Shown one piece after another: positions 7,550 through 16,084 of a stretch of 39,573 nt of DNA. The notes under the pieces are model-generated. The model was not told where the DNA came from. It worked only from the letters and a program-made list of their open reading frames with translations, and searched no databases. This stretch comes from Caldilineaceae bacterium (lineage in GTDB: Bacteria > Chloroflexota > Anaerolineae > Caldilineales > Caldilineaceae). Position numbers and translations under genes: made by a program. The number at the start of each line of letters is the position of its first letter. Position 1 is the stretch's first letter. The stretch is taken from positions 1-39,573 of the forward strand of contig JAJDZJ010000217.1 in assembly GCA_022824685.1 (NCBI GenBank). Direction: 5' to 3'.

Positions 7550-9120
7550 GATGACATATCCCTCTCTTCTGATATGAGTTTCCTCAACATTCTTTCGACC
7601 TCGCGCCGCGCCATCTTGCCCGAACCGGTCTGCGGCAGCGCATCAACGAAGCGTAGAAACCTGGCGCGCGGTTGCTTATATCCGGCCAAACGCGTCCGGC
7701 TGAATGCCAGGAGCGCCTCCGGGCTGACGTTTTTCCCTTCGCGTAGCTGAACCGCTGCCGCGCACCGCTGTCCCCACTCCGCGTCGGGCAACCCAACAAC
7801 GCAGACGTCGGCCACGGCAGAGTGCTCGCGCAGCGCCGCCTCCACTTCAGCCGGGTAAATGTTCTCGCCGCCGCTGACGATCATATCCGTCCGCCGCTGC
7901 ACCACGGTCACGTCTCCGTCGGCATCGAGCAGGCCCATGTCTCCAGTATAAAGCCAGCCCTCCCTCAGCGCTGAATCCGTCGCGACGGGGTCGCGGAAGT
8001 ATCCGGCCGTCACCTGCGGCCCGCGCACGGCAATCTCTCCGATCTCACCCGCAGGCGCGGTTTCGCCGTCGCCGTTCACGATGCGAAGCTCCGTGAACAG
8101 CAGCGGCCGCCCCACGCTCCCCGGCTTGCGCAGCACGTCCGCCGGCAGCGAGGTCGCGACTTGCGATGCCGTCTCGGTCATGCCATAGGTCGCCGCAACC
8201 GGCGCCCCCGCCTCGCGCGCCGCCGCCAGCAGCTCCGGAGGCGCGGCCGCGCCGCCCAACAACACCATGCGCAGGCTCTCCGGCCACTCCGCCGCGGGCA
8301 AACTGTGGAGGAGCCTGTGCAGCATCGTCGGCACAAGCGAGGTGAGCGTCACCCTCTCCTCGCGCAGGCAGCGCCGAAACCGTTCCAGATCGAAGCCACG
8401 CTCAAGAACCACCGCCGTGCCGTAAAGACAAGACCGGAAGACGACCGCCAGCCCGCCAACATGGTAGAGCGGCAGACAGCTCAGCCAGCGGTCCTCTGTG
8501 TCCACCCCCAGACGACAGGCTGAGGCGACCGCGCTCCAGAAGTGGTTGCCAAAGCTGAGCTGCACACCCTTGGGTCTGCCGGTCGTGCCGGAGGTGAAGA
8601 TGACCGATTGCACCTGAGCCTCCCGCAAAATGGGTTGCGCAGCCTGATTCGCGCTTTCAGGCCGCCTGATCAGTGCCCCTTCCTCGACCAAGCCCGCCAG
8701 CTCCGCGACATCCGGCAGGTCTAACGGCGCCCCGCGTCCCGCCGGCGTTTCCGGCCGCCCGTCTCCATCCCCGCCAGTGCCAAGAGCGGCCCCGCAGTCG
8801 TCGACCACAACCAGGGCCGGCGCTGCTGCCTTCAGCTGCCGCTCCCGTTCCGCAGCCGTCAGCCGTGTATTGAGAGGCGCAAGCACCGCCCCAATGCGTG
8901 CCGCCGCATGGATGAACCCGACGGTCTCTACACTGTTGTCGACCAGCGTCGCCACCCTGTCTCCCGGCCGCACGCCCCGAGCCGCCAGCCCTGCCGCCAG
9001 CCTGTCGGCCAATTCATCCAGCGCGGCATAGTCCACCGACCGGCCCTCAAATCGGACCGCCAGCTTGTTGGGCGTTGCCAAAGCGCGCCACCTCAGCCAG
9101 TCTCGGCTCAGCGGGAACAT
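7546..9120 (-). CDS. menE: o-succinylbenzoate-CoA ligase (MenE)
   Basis: The 524-residue acyl-adenylate-forming enzyme activates o-succinylbenzoate to its CoA thioester. It shows the P-loop FTSGTTGRPKGVQ, the core motif YGMTETASQV, the hinge region YTGDMG and the catalytic lysine segment TGSGKMARREVERM near the C terminus. The frame is open to 9213, but 9121-9213 lies partly inside a degenerate insertion element. The ATG at 9120 begins FPLSRDWLRWRALATPNK, the usual MenE N terminus, so I chose it; GAGAG lies about 13 bases upstream. The stop overlaps the phyH start (ATGA). The menF-menD-menB block lies 2 kb upstream beyond the IS remnant, so menE probably needs its own promoter. Confidence 0.88.
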   Translation of the reverse strand: MFPLSRDWLRWRALATPNKLAVRFEGRSVDYAALDELADRLAAGLAARGVRPGDRVATLVDNSVETVGFIHAAARIGAVLAPLNTRLTAAERERQLKAAAPALVVVDDCGAALGTGGDGDGRPETPAGRGAPLDLPDVAELAGLVEEGALIRRPESANQAAQPILREAQVQSVIFTSGTTGRPKGVQLSFGNHFWSAVASACRLGVDTEDRWLSCLPLYHVGGLAVVFRSCLYGTAVVLERGFDLERFRRCLREERVTLTSLVPTMLHRLLHSLPAAEWPESLRMVLLGGAAAPPELLAAAREAGAPVAATYGMTETASQVATSLPADVLRKPGSVGRPLLFTELRIVNGDGETAPAGEIGEIAVRGPQVTAGYFRDPVATDSALREGWLYTGDMGLLDADGDVTVVQRRTDMIVSGGENIYPAEVEAALREHSAVADVCVVGLPDAEWGQRCAAAVQLREGKNVSPEALLAFSRTRLAGYKQPRARFLRFVDALPQTGSGKMARREVERMLRKLISEERDMSS

Positions 9121-9137
9121 GGACAGTTCATCTCTCA

Positions 9138-9697
9138 GAGGCTGTCTGAATAGTAAAGGCTGTCGGCCAAATTGTGGTATACGCAGTTTTTGAGAAAACA
9201 AAACGATACCCAACAGATTTGACTGACAGCCAGTGGTCTATTATCCAGCATCTGATTCCCGCAGCCAAACCGGGGGGCGACCACGCAGCCTGGATATGCG
9301 TTTGGTGGTTGATGCCATTCTCTACCTGACTGTGGGTGGCATCCAGTGGCGGATGCTGCCGAGTAGTTTTCCGCCGTGACAGAGTGTTTACACCTACTTC
9401 AGGCAGTGGCGGGACGATGGCGCCTGGCGCAGGTTGCATGACACGCTCAGAGTGCGGGTTCGTCAGCGTTTTCGCTTTCGCCTTCAACCTGTCCTCCGCC
9501 CGCAAGAGCAAAAAGGTCTCTCCGTATTGCCCCGTCGTTAGGTGGTGGAGCGCGCCTTCGCTTGGCTTGGCCTCAATCGTCGCCACTGTAAAGACGATGA
9601 AAGACTGCCCGAATGCAGTGTCGCCTCTATCCATATCGCTATGATTCGTCTCATGGTGCGCCGCCTGGCACCCAATTGACCCTTTTCAAACAGCTTC
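9138..9697 (+). mobile_element. degenerate IS5-family insertion sequence (internally deleted)
   Basis: Imperfect terminal inverted repeats bound the element: GAGGCTGTCTGAATAG at 9138-9153 and, reading inward from the right, GAAGCTGTTTGAAAAG at 9697-9682 (13 of 16 match). Inside are the two ends of an IS5-family transposase separated by a deletion. At 560 bp it is shorter than the roughly 800-900 bp usual for such elements. No target duplication is obvious. It sits directly upstream of menE. Reading leftward, TACTAT at 9155-9150 inside its end could serve as a -10 box for menE, with no clear -35. Confidence 0.8.
9201..9679 (+). pseudogene. IS5-family transposase remnant
   Basis: The N-terminal part reads [21 protein letters not shown], then shifts frame at a G6 run (about 9269-9274) to [18 protein letters not shown] and [14 protein letters not shown]. 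It then meets TGA where the family has Trp (9377-9379), and continues YTYFRQWRDDGAWRRLHD. The catalytic middle is missing. The C-terminal part resumes as VVERAFAWLGLNRRHCKDDE and ends MVRRLAPN at the stop 9677-9679. A frameshift, a stop and a central deletion mean it cannot be active. Confidence 0.85.
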
Positions 9698-10204
9698 TTA
9701 GCTTTCGGCTACGTCATCCCAGCAGGAGCGATCCACAAGACTGAAGCAAGCACGTTAGTCGGCTACATGGCGTCAGTCGAAGCGCAAGCGATGCAAATGG
9801 TCCGAATCGGTGAGGACCCCACAAACGCGGGATGGATTCCGCTGCATCGCGAAGTGGACCGCACGAAGAAGCACGACAACAAGCGTTTCAGAACGGGGAG
9901 CACCGGCAGTAGCGCAGAATAGGGGGCCATGCCAGGTAAATCCACGCCGTTTTGGATGATCTGCTCGTCAAAGGCGGCCGCCATACTTTCAAGAACGACA
10001 AATTGTCACATCTGCCAGCGTTTCCGCGGCTCTTTCGAGCAGAAAACCGGCCGCGATACCACCACGAACGCGGCTGCCTAACCAAATGACACTCTTGCAC
10101 GCCGCGACCCGCCGGTTCTTCGTTTGACCAGAAATTCTCTCAGCGTTTATAGTTGGTGCGAATCTTGATGAACTGTTTGCTCAGTATCAGAGGTCTTCGC
10201 AATC
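9698..10204. other. gene-poor stretch between IS remnant and PIN gene
   Basis: Nothing recognisable is encoded here. The + frame that follows the transposase stop stays open from 9680 to the TAG at 9920-9922 (80 codons; first ATG at 9767, 51 residues, ending RFRTGSTGSSAE). It has plausible amino-acid composition but no ribosome binding site. It may be a broken gene cut by the IS. I see no tRNA or attachment site. Confidence 0.35.
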
Positions 10205-10675
10205 GTGGAGCAGCGGCAACCAAGAGTTTACGCTGATACGTCCGTTTACGGCGGCGCTTTTGATGCCGAGTTTTCCGCGCCCAGCAGAAGGTTCTTTGAA
10301 GAAGTAGACGCAGGGAACTTTGTCCTGGTGATCTCCCCAGTTGTCGAGGAAGAGATCAGATCTGCCCCCGACGTCGTCCAGGCGCTTTTCGCAGCCTACA
10401 GTCAAACAGCCCGCGTTGAGCAAATCACCAGGGAGACCCTGGAGCTTCAGGCATCGTATCTCGAACTTGGTGTCGTTTCCAGGAATTCGCTGGCAGATGC
10501 GCTGCATGTCGCAATTGCAACGGTCGCTGGCTGTGAACTCATCGTGAGCTGGAACTTCAGGGACATCGTTCATTTTGACAAAATTCGCAAATATAACGCA
10601 GTCAATATTCTCAGAGGCCATGCCCAAATAGCAGTTCATTCCCCTCTGGAGGTGGTTCAACATGACGAACCATGA
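10205..10675 (+). CDS. PIN-domain ribonuclease, probable toxin of a toxin-antitoxin pair
   Basis: The 156-residue PIN protein begins with GTG. It shows the acidic residues of the PIN nuclease site: Asp in YADTSVYGG near the N terminus, the EEEIRS glutamates, Asp in LADALHVAIA, and SWNFRDIV near the C terminus. PIN toxins cut RNA and are neutralised by a small partner protein. The downstream small gene overlaps this one by 14 bases, the usual arrangement of such pairs. Both face against the surrounding menaquinone genes, which suggests insertion of a mobile cassette. An order of toxin then antitoxin is less common than the reverse in VapBC, so the pair may belong to a different PIN subclass. 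Confidence 0.75.
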   Translation: MEQRQPRVYADTSVYGGAFDAEFSAPSRRFFEEVDAGNFVLVISPVVEEEIRSAPDVVQALFAAYSQTARVEQITRETLELQASYLELGVVSRNSLADALHVAIATVAGCELIVSWNFRDIVHFDKIRKYNAVNILRGHAQIAVHSPLEVVQHDEP

Positions 10676-11045
10676 ACCTGAATTCATGACCTGGAAACGA
10701 CGCGGCGCTGAGCGCGTCCGGCGCCTCGTCGAGGGCATGTCAATGCAAGAAGAACTCGAATTCTGGCGCAAACGCACAGAAGACATGCGCGCCTGCCAAA
10801 GTGGGGATACCGGGAGCTCTCCCCTTTTCACTGACAAAAGCGCCCCCCGCGGCGATTCAGACATCACAATGCGCGTACCCGAATGTGTCGCCATCAAACG
10901 ACGCGGCGCAGAGCGCGTCCGGCGCCTCGTCGAAGGCATGTCAACGCAGGAAGAACTCGAATTCTGGCGCAAACGCACAGAGAACATGCGCGCCACAAAG
11001 CGAGTCAGCGGAAATCCGGGCAGCCAGCCGCCCTCAACCCCATAA
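10662..11045 (+). CDS. small antitoxin-like protein with an internal duplication
   Basis: The 127-residue product contains the same unit of about 33 residues twice: KRRGAERVRRLVEGMS, then one residue, then QEELEFWRKRTE. The copies are near residues 12-44 and 79-111, joined by a linker. Unduplicated proteins of this kind are usually short partners encoded just after a PIN gene, so the single unit is probably the functional antitoxin. The C-terminal copy has its own possible ATG (10869, giving RVPECVAIKRRG) and could be made separately. The gene overlaps the PIN stop. I infer the antitoxin role from position and charge pattern, not from a named family. Confidence 0.6.
   Translation: MTNHEPEFMTWKRRGAERVRRLVEGMSMQEELEFWRKRTEDMRACQSGDTGSSPLFTDKSAPRGDSDITMRVPECVAIKRRGAERVRRLVEGMSTQEELEFWRKRTENMRATKRVSGNPGSQPPSTP
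10695..10994 (+). repeat. two 99-bp direct repeats inside the antitoxin-like gene
   Basis: Bases 10695-10793 and 10896-10994 (offset 201) match at 93 of 99 positions by eye. Because both copies stay in frame and are so similar, the duplication looks recent. Confidence 0.9.
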
Positions 11046-11188
11046 CCGGGCCGGTCACCTCGTCCGCCGCCGCGCCTGCGCCGCGAACAGCCGCGCTGTC
11101 ACGAATAGAAAATCAGACACGCCTCTGTTCGTCACCGCGCCGCCCCGTCAGTGGGCCAGCCCCCAGCCCCCGACCCCTGCCGGTCAGC

Positions 11189-12040
11189 CTACGGCCTCCA
11201 GGGGAATTGACGAAAATCCGGCTTCCGCCGCTCGTTGAATGCGTTCCGCCCCTCCTTGCCCTCATCGGTCATGTAGAAGAGCATCGTGGCGTCGCCTGCC
11301 AGAACCTGCAGACCGGTCTGGCCGTCCAGGTCGGCGTTAAAGCCGGCCTTGAGGAACCGGATCGCGATCGGCGACTTTCGCAGTATCTCCTGGGCCCAGT
11401 CCACGCCCTCCTCCTCCAACGCCTCCACCGACGGCAGCACCTTGTTCACCAGCCCCATTTCCAGCGCCTCCTGCGCAGAATACTGGCGGCACAAGTACCA
11501 GATTTCGCGCGCCTTCTTCTGGCCAACGATCGACGCGAGATAGGATGCCCCCAGCCCGCCGTCGAAACTGCCGACAATCGGACCGGTCTGGCCGAAGATC
11601 GCGTTCTCGGAGGCAAGTGAGAGGTCGCAGATCACGTGGAGCACATGGCCGCCCCCAATCGCGAAGCCATTCACGAGCGCAATCACCGGTTTGGGCATCG
11701 TCCGCATAGTTCGTTGCAGCTCCAACACATTCAGCCGCGCCACACCCTTGTCATCCACATAGCCGGCGTGCCCCCGCACATGCTGGTCGCCCCCGGCGCA
11801 AAACGCATGCACGCCGTCCTTGGGCGAGGGGCCGTTGCCGGTCAGCAGTACGACGCCTATCTGATCATCGGCCCAGGCATCCTTGAAGGCCTCAATCATC
11901 TGATCGACCGTTTCAGGCCGGAACGCGTTGCGTTTCTCCGGTCGGTCGAACGCGATGCGCGCCATCCCCTCCGCTTTGTGATAGGTGATGTCACTGTACT
12001 CCGCAACCGCCTGCCAGTCGGCGCTACCAGGTATCGTCAC
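11189..12040 (-). CDS. menB: 1,4-dihydroxy-2-naphthoyl-CoA synthase (MenB)
   Basis: The 283-residue crotonase-fold enzyme closes the second ring of the naphthoquinone from o-succinylbenzoyl-CoA. Strong MenB signatures are [11 protein letters not shown] (residues 80-90), [28 protein letters not shown] and [16 protein letters not shown]. The QTGP context resembles the MenB type that uses bicarbonate in place of an active-site carboxylate. The gene starts with GTG at 12040, and this GTGA overlaps the menD stop, so it is translationally coupled to menD. It is the last gene of the upstream block; the next 2 kb hold the PIN pair and IS remnant. Confidence 0.92.
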   Translation of the reverse strand: MTIPGSADWQAVAEYSDITYHKAEGMARIAFDRPEKRNAFRPETVDQMIEAFKDAWADDQIGVVLLTGNGPSPKDGVHAFCAGGDQHVRGHAGYVDDKGVARLNVLELQRTMRTMPKPVIALVNGFAIGGGHVLHVICDLSLASENAIFGQTGPIVGSFDGGLGASYLASIVGQKKAREIWYLCRQYSAQEALEMGLVNKVLPSVEALEEEGVDWAQEILRKSPIAIRFLKAGFNADLDGQTGLQVLAGDATMLFYMTDEGKEGRNAFNERRKPDFRQFPWRP

Positions 12041-13797
12041 GATCTGTCCTCCCTGACATTCTGAAATTCCTCGATAAGTTTTCGCCGCAGCTGTTCATCG
12101 CGCGCGCCATCAGTCCGTAACTCAACGATCATTGCCTTTCGGCCCTTGATCGACGCGCTGAGCGCCTGCGCCAGTCCGGCTCTATCTCCGTCGTCAATGC
12201 GCACGAACGCAAAACCGTACAGCGCCGCAGCCTTCCCGAAATCCAGTTCGGGCGGCGTGAGAAACAGCGCCTCGAACTGCGCATGGCCTTCCGCGATGGG
12301 CAACCGCCGGAAAATGCCCCCGCCGCCATTGTTCAGCAGTACAACTGTGATGTTGTCCAACCCAAGTTTGCTCGCCGCAAGCAACCCGTTCATGTCGTGG
12401 CAGAAGCTGACGTCGCCGATGATCAACATCGTCGGCGCGTCCCGGTCCGCCGCGGCGACGCCCATCGCGGTTGAAACCACTCCGTCTATGCCGCTCGCCC
12501 CCCGGTTGCCGAAGACCTGAATCTGCCTGCGATCCGGCCCCGCGAACTGGTCCACGTGGCGCACCGGCAGACTGTTGCCGGCAACAAGATTGGCCCCCGC
12601 TGGCAGCGTTTCCACGCTCGCGGCCACTGCGGCCGCGTCGAACCATGACGCCTCCAGAAACGCACGCTGAATTCCAGCGCAGCGCCGTTCCGCGGCCATC
12701 ACCGACTCGGCCCAGCTGCCCAGTCCTCTGTCGATCCTTTCAGCCAGCCCCCTGCAAAAGGCAGGCTCATCGACCTGCAAGAACGTCCGCACGCGGTGGC
12801 TGTCGTCTGCCCACACGCCGCTGCTCCGAATATGGACCTGAAAGAGGGGCGCCTCACGATCCAGGTACTCGTTCAGGGATTTCGAGGTCGGCATCGCGCC
12901 CAGCCGGATTACGACCTCTGGCGCCTCGAATTCCGTCCCATGTTGCAGAAAGCTCTCGTAGCTGCCCACGACGTGCGCCGCCTCCGTATGCGCGCCAAAG
13001 CGCAGCCCCGACAGGGGGTCGGCAAATATCGGGTAGCCCGTGCGCTTTCCCAGCTCCGCCACCGCCTCGACCAGGCAGGTCGGCGGCGCCCCCGCCCAGG
13101 GACCGCACACGATCCAGCCCCGCTCGTGCGCGGCAACCAGCTCGGCCATCCGGTCCAGCTGCCTCGCCGTCGGCATGAGCACGCCGTGCTGCGCAGAGCT
13201 GCCCGCTCCTCGCTCAAACCTGGGCCTGTATGGTGCCGCCGGCTCCAACGGTTTGCGAAATGGGATGTTGATGTGGACCGGTCCCTTCCGCAGCCCGTCC
13301 GCCACACCGACCGCGCGGGCCGCCAGCGTGCGCACATTGCGCAGCGCCACTCCGGGGGCATCCCGTTCAGCCAGCCCCGCGTCCACAGCCCACAGCGCAT
13401 GATCCCCGTACATCGTTACCTGGTCGATCGTCTGGTTGGCGCCGCTGTGCCGCAGTTCCGGCGGCCTGTCAGCCGTGATCACCACCAGCGGTACGCCCGC
13501 CATATAGGCCTCCGCGACCGCGGCGTGAAACTCCGCTGCCGCCGTGCCTGAAGTGCAAACAAGCCCCACCGGCCGGCCGCCTGCCTGGGCCAGGCCCAGC
13601 GCAAAAAAACTTGCGCAACGCTCGTCCAGATGCACGTATGGCTCGACCGCAGGGTGCGCGTCAAACGCCAGCGCCAGCGGCGTCGAGCGCGACCCCGGCG
13701 CGATGCACACCGCCCGCATCCCGGCAGCCGCCAGCCCCTCCACCAGTGTCTCCGCAAAGGCCAGGTTTGGGTTGCAATTGACCAGTTCAGCGCTCAT
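12037..13797 (-). CDS. menD: 2-succinyl-5-enolpyruvyl-6-hydroxy-3-cyclohexene-1-carboxylate synthase (MenD)
   Basis: The 586-residue thiamine-diphosphate enzyme joins isochorismate and 2-oxoglutarate (SEPHCHC synthase). The N-terminal Pyr domain shows [37 protein letters not shown] and [20 protein letters not shown]. The C-terminal PP domain has [15 protein letters not shown] and [15 protein letters not shown] (the GD...NN thiamine diphosphate motif). I chose ATG 13797 ([15 protein letters not shown]) over an upstream in-frame start at 13860 because it overlaps the menF stop as ATGA and matches the family N terminus. Confidence 0.93.
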   Translation of the reverse strand: MSAELVNCNPNLAFAETLVEGLAAAGMRAVCIAPGSRSTPLALAFDAHPAVEPYVHLDERCASFFALGLAQAGGRPVGLVCTSGTAAAEFHAAVAEAYMAGVPLVVITADRPPELRHSGANQTIDQVTMYGDHALWAVDAGLAERDAPGVALRNVRTLAARAVGVADGLRKGPVHINIPFRKPLEPAAPYRPRFERGAGSSAQHGVLMPTARQLDRMAELVAAHERGWIVCGPWAGAPPTCLVEAVAELGKRTGYPIFADPLSGLRFGAHTEAAHVVGSYESFLQHGTEFEAPEVVIRLGAMPTSKSLNEYLDREAPLFQVHIRSSGVWADDSHRVRTFLQVDEPAFCRGLAERIDRGLGSWAESVMAAERRCAGIQRAFLEASWFDAAAVAASVETLPAGANLVAGNSLPVRHVDQFAGPDRRQIQVFGNRGASGIDGVVSTAMGVAAADRDAPTMLIIGDVSFCHDMNGLLAASKLGLDNITVVLLNNGGGGIFRRLPIAEGHAQFEALFLTPPELDFGKAAALYGFAFVRIDDGDRAGLAQALSASIKGRKAMIVELRTDGARDEQLRRKLIEEFQNVREDRS

Positions 13798-15299
13798 GCC
13801 ACCTGCCTGCCAGCCACCGCGTTGATGATCGGCTGGAACTTCCATCCAGTCTCGTCCCACTCATTCCGCGGAACGGAATCGGGAACGATGCCCGCGCCCG
13901 CATAGGCCCAGGCCCGCTCTTTCTGCACGATGGCCGAGCGAATGGCGACCGCAAAGGCCCCATCCAAGGCGCTGTCTATCCAGCCGACCGGCGCTGCGTA
14001 CCAGCCGCGCAGCGTCGGCTCATTTTCCCGGATGAATTCCATCCCCAGCTCGCGCGGGGTTCCCCCCATCGCCGGTGTCGGGTGCAGCCTCTCCACCAGC
14101 GGCAACACGCCGCCGCTCCTTTTCAACGTGGCCTTGATCGGCGTGTACAGATGCTGAATATTTCGAAGGACAAGGACGGTCGGGTCGCCGGCCTCGGTAA
14201 GTTCGCTGCTCAACGGCGCCAGCAGTTCACGCACCCCATTCACCACCAGCCCGTGTTCATGACGGTCTTTGCTCGAAGCCAGCAGCGCCGCCGCCAGCGC
14301 CGCGTCCTCCTCTGCGGTTGCCCCTCTCTGAATCGATCCGGCCAGGGCCATCGTCTCCAAAGCCGCGCCCCGAACGCGCACCAGCAGCTCGGGCGTTGCT
14401 CCGAGAAAAGCGTGTCCAGCCTGCGGCTCAAACAGAAACCCGAAGCAGTCCGGATAGTTGCCGCAAAGACGGGTCAGCGCCTGTGAAACCCGGATCCGCT
14501 CACCTGCCCGCAACTGGGCGGTTCGCGCCAGCACGACCTTCTGCAGCGCGGTGCTGCCGAACGTCCTGCGGGCGCTCTCAATCAGCCGCGCCCATTCGGC
14601 GTACGGCATCGGGTACGCAATTCCCAGCTCTTCCCCTGCGCCCGCTCCCGTCCCGAAATCCACTCCCCCTGCCCGGCCGTCAAAGCCCGGGCCCGTTCCG
14701 CGCAGCAGTTTAGCCTGCGCAGCCAGCGCCTCCTCCAAGAGGGGCAGGACCGACGAGGCTTTCTCTTCCGGGGCCAGCAGGGCGTTTATCGTTAGCCAGC
14801 TCTCTCCTTCCTGTGACACAAACTGGTAGTGGGGCAGAATGAAATGGCCCGGATGGAAACCGGTCCAGACCATGTCCGGCACAAAGTCCTCCCGAAAGGC
14901 AAAGCCGCCGAACAGCCGCGGAAGCGCCAGCTCCGATCTGCCGCTCGGACCGCGACGACCGCCGGACCCCGTCTCTGCACGAGCGAACAACTCGCCTGCC
15001 TGCCTTTCAATCGCGTCGAACCGCCCGCGACCGTAACCGATCAGATGGGCGGCCACCCCGGTTCCCGCCAGCGTAATCCCCTGACGGCCATCACGCCACA
15101 TGAAGCGCTCCTGTCCCTCTGCCGCCCGCAGAAAACGCGCCGCCGACAACTCCCCCGCCGGACAACTGGCGCTCACAAGCCGGCCGTGCCGCGCCACACT
15201 GTATTCGCCCTGCCTGCCGCTCTCGACGCCCTCCATCCACCCGGCGTCCCGGGAGAAGCGCCTTTCGGCGGCGCCTTCTCCGCGGCTACGTGAAGTCAT
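13794..15299 (-). CDS. menF: isochorismate synthase (MenF)
   Basis: The 501-residue chorismate-binding enzyme converts chorismate to isochorismate, the entry to menaquinone synthesis. The C-terminal half carries the family core: LQKVVLARTAQL, FLGATPELLVRV, TMALAGSIQRGAT, VLRNIQHLYTPI, LHPTPAMGGTP, GWYAAPVGWID and GAFAVAIRSA. The N-terminal third is variable and contains a Gly/Arg-rich stretch near residue 110. A shorter start is possible because the first 25 residues look non-conserved. It begins 34 bases after the tetR stop and ends overlapping menD, so the four genes form one transcript. Confidence 0.9.
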   Translation of the reverse strand: MTSRSRGEGAAERRFSRDAGWMEGVESGRQGEYSVARHGRLVSASCPAGELSAARFLRAAEGQERFMWRDGRQGITLAGTGVAAHLIGYGRGRFDAIERQAGELFARAETGSGGRRGPSGRSELALPRLFGGFAFREDFVPDMVWTGFHPGHFILPHYQFVSQEGESWLTINALLAPEEKASSVLPLLEEALAAQAKLLRGTGPGFDGRAGGVDFGTGAGAGEELGIAYPMPYAEWARLIESARRTFGSTALQKVVLARTAQLRAGERIRVSQALTRLCGNYPDCFGFLFEPQAGHAFLGATPELLVRVRGAALETMALAGSIQRGATAEEDAALAAALLASSKDRHEHGLVVNGVRELLAPLSSELTEAGDPTVLVLRNIQHLYTPIKATLKRSGGVLPLVERLHPTPAMGGTPRELGMEFIRENEPTLRGWYAAPVGWIDSALDGAFAVAIRSAIVQKERAWAYAGAGIVPDSVPRNEWDETGWKFQPIINAVAGRQVA

Positions 15300-15333
15300 C
15301 AGTTCCGCCCCAATTGATCGCGTCCCTTGCAGT

Positions 15334-15933
15334 TCACTTCTTTACATACTTGACGCTGCGCAGCAGCATCGGAACCAGCGCGCTCATAATCCGCGCGGGC
15401 TCCGGTTCACCGCTATAGACCCAGCGAATCGTCAGGTGGTAAATGCTGCCCAGCCAGGCATACGCCACGACATCAGTGTCGACCGCCTCGATCTCGCCTG
15501 CCTCAACGGCCTCATCCAGGTAGATACGGATCAGATTCGCGAACCGTTCATTGATCTCCAGCCGCTTCTCCTCAAATACCGTACCCAATCCCGTCGCCTG
15601 GACGAGCATCACTTTGGCAGGGCGGCGGTAACGGCCAAACGCCTCCAGGCAGGCCTCCAACCCGGCCTCAACCTTGGCCATCGGGGTTGTCTCCTGCGCG
15701 ATCGCCTCCGTGACCCGGCGCTCGACCAGATCGGCAAACTTTTCCACCAGCGCCAGAAACAGACGCTCCTTATTCGGGAAGTGGAAGTAGATCGAGCCCT
15801 TCGACGTTTCCGATTCGGCGACAATCTCGTCCAGCCGCGTGTCGTGGTAGCCCTTGTAGCTGAATACGCTCAGAGCCGCGTCCAGGATGCGCTCCCTTGT
15901 AGATTCCGGACCCCGCGCAGGCTGCTCGCTCAT
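15334..15933 (-). CDS. TetR-family transcriptional regulator heading the men operon
   Basis: The 199-residue protein has the TetR N-terminal helix-turn-helix: RERILDAALSVFSYKGYHDTRL followed by LDEIVAESETSKGSIYFHF, then PNKERLFLALVEKFADL. The C-terminal ligand-binding part (CLEAFGRYRRPAKVMLVQA, and a final SVKYVKK) resembles fatty-acid-type TetR regulators, but the ligand cannot be inferred. A 14-bp perfect palindrome lies 29 bases upstream of its ATG. menF follows 34 bases downstream on the same strand. This suggests an autorepressor that also controls menF-menD-menB. GGGAGAG precedes the ATG at 15933. Confidence 0.88.
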   Translation of the reverse strand: MSEQPARGPESTRERILDAALSVFSYKGYHDTRLDEIVAESETSKGSIYFHFPNKERLFLALVEKFADLVERRVTEAIAQETTPMAKVEAGLEACLEAFGRYRRPAKVMLVQATGLGTVFEEKRLEINERFANLIRIYLDEAVEAGEIEAVDTDVVAYAWLGSIYHLTIRWVYSGEPEPARIMSALVPMLLRSVKYVKK

Positions 15934-15961
15934 TGCTCTCCCACACTCTCTAACTGTCTAA

Positions 15962-15975
15962 ACTGACCGGTCAGT
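15962..15975. promoter_or_regulatory. palindromic operator upstream of tetR-men
   Basis: ACTGACCGGTCAGT is a perfect 14-bp palindrome placed just upstream of the TetR gene. TetR regulators commonly bind palindromes with a TGACCGGTCA-like core near their own promoters. No convincing -10/-35 pair could be assigned around it, so the exact repression geometry is unknown. Confidence 0.65.
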
Positions 15976-16084
15976 CGAAAAACCGGCCCAAAAAAGAGAT
16001 GCCGCTAATTTCCCATCGGATACTGGCACGCGATCCGCCAGTCACATCCGCAAACAATCGAATTCAGCCCCGCCGCCCCGTTCC

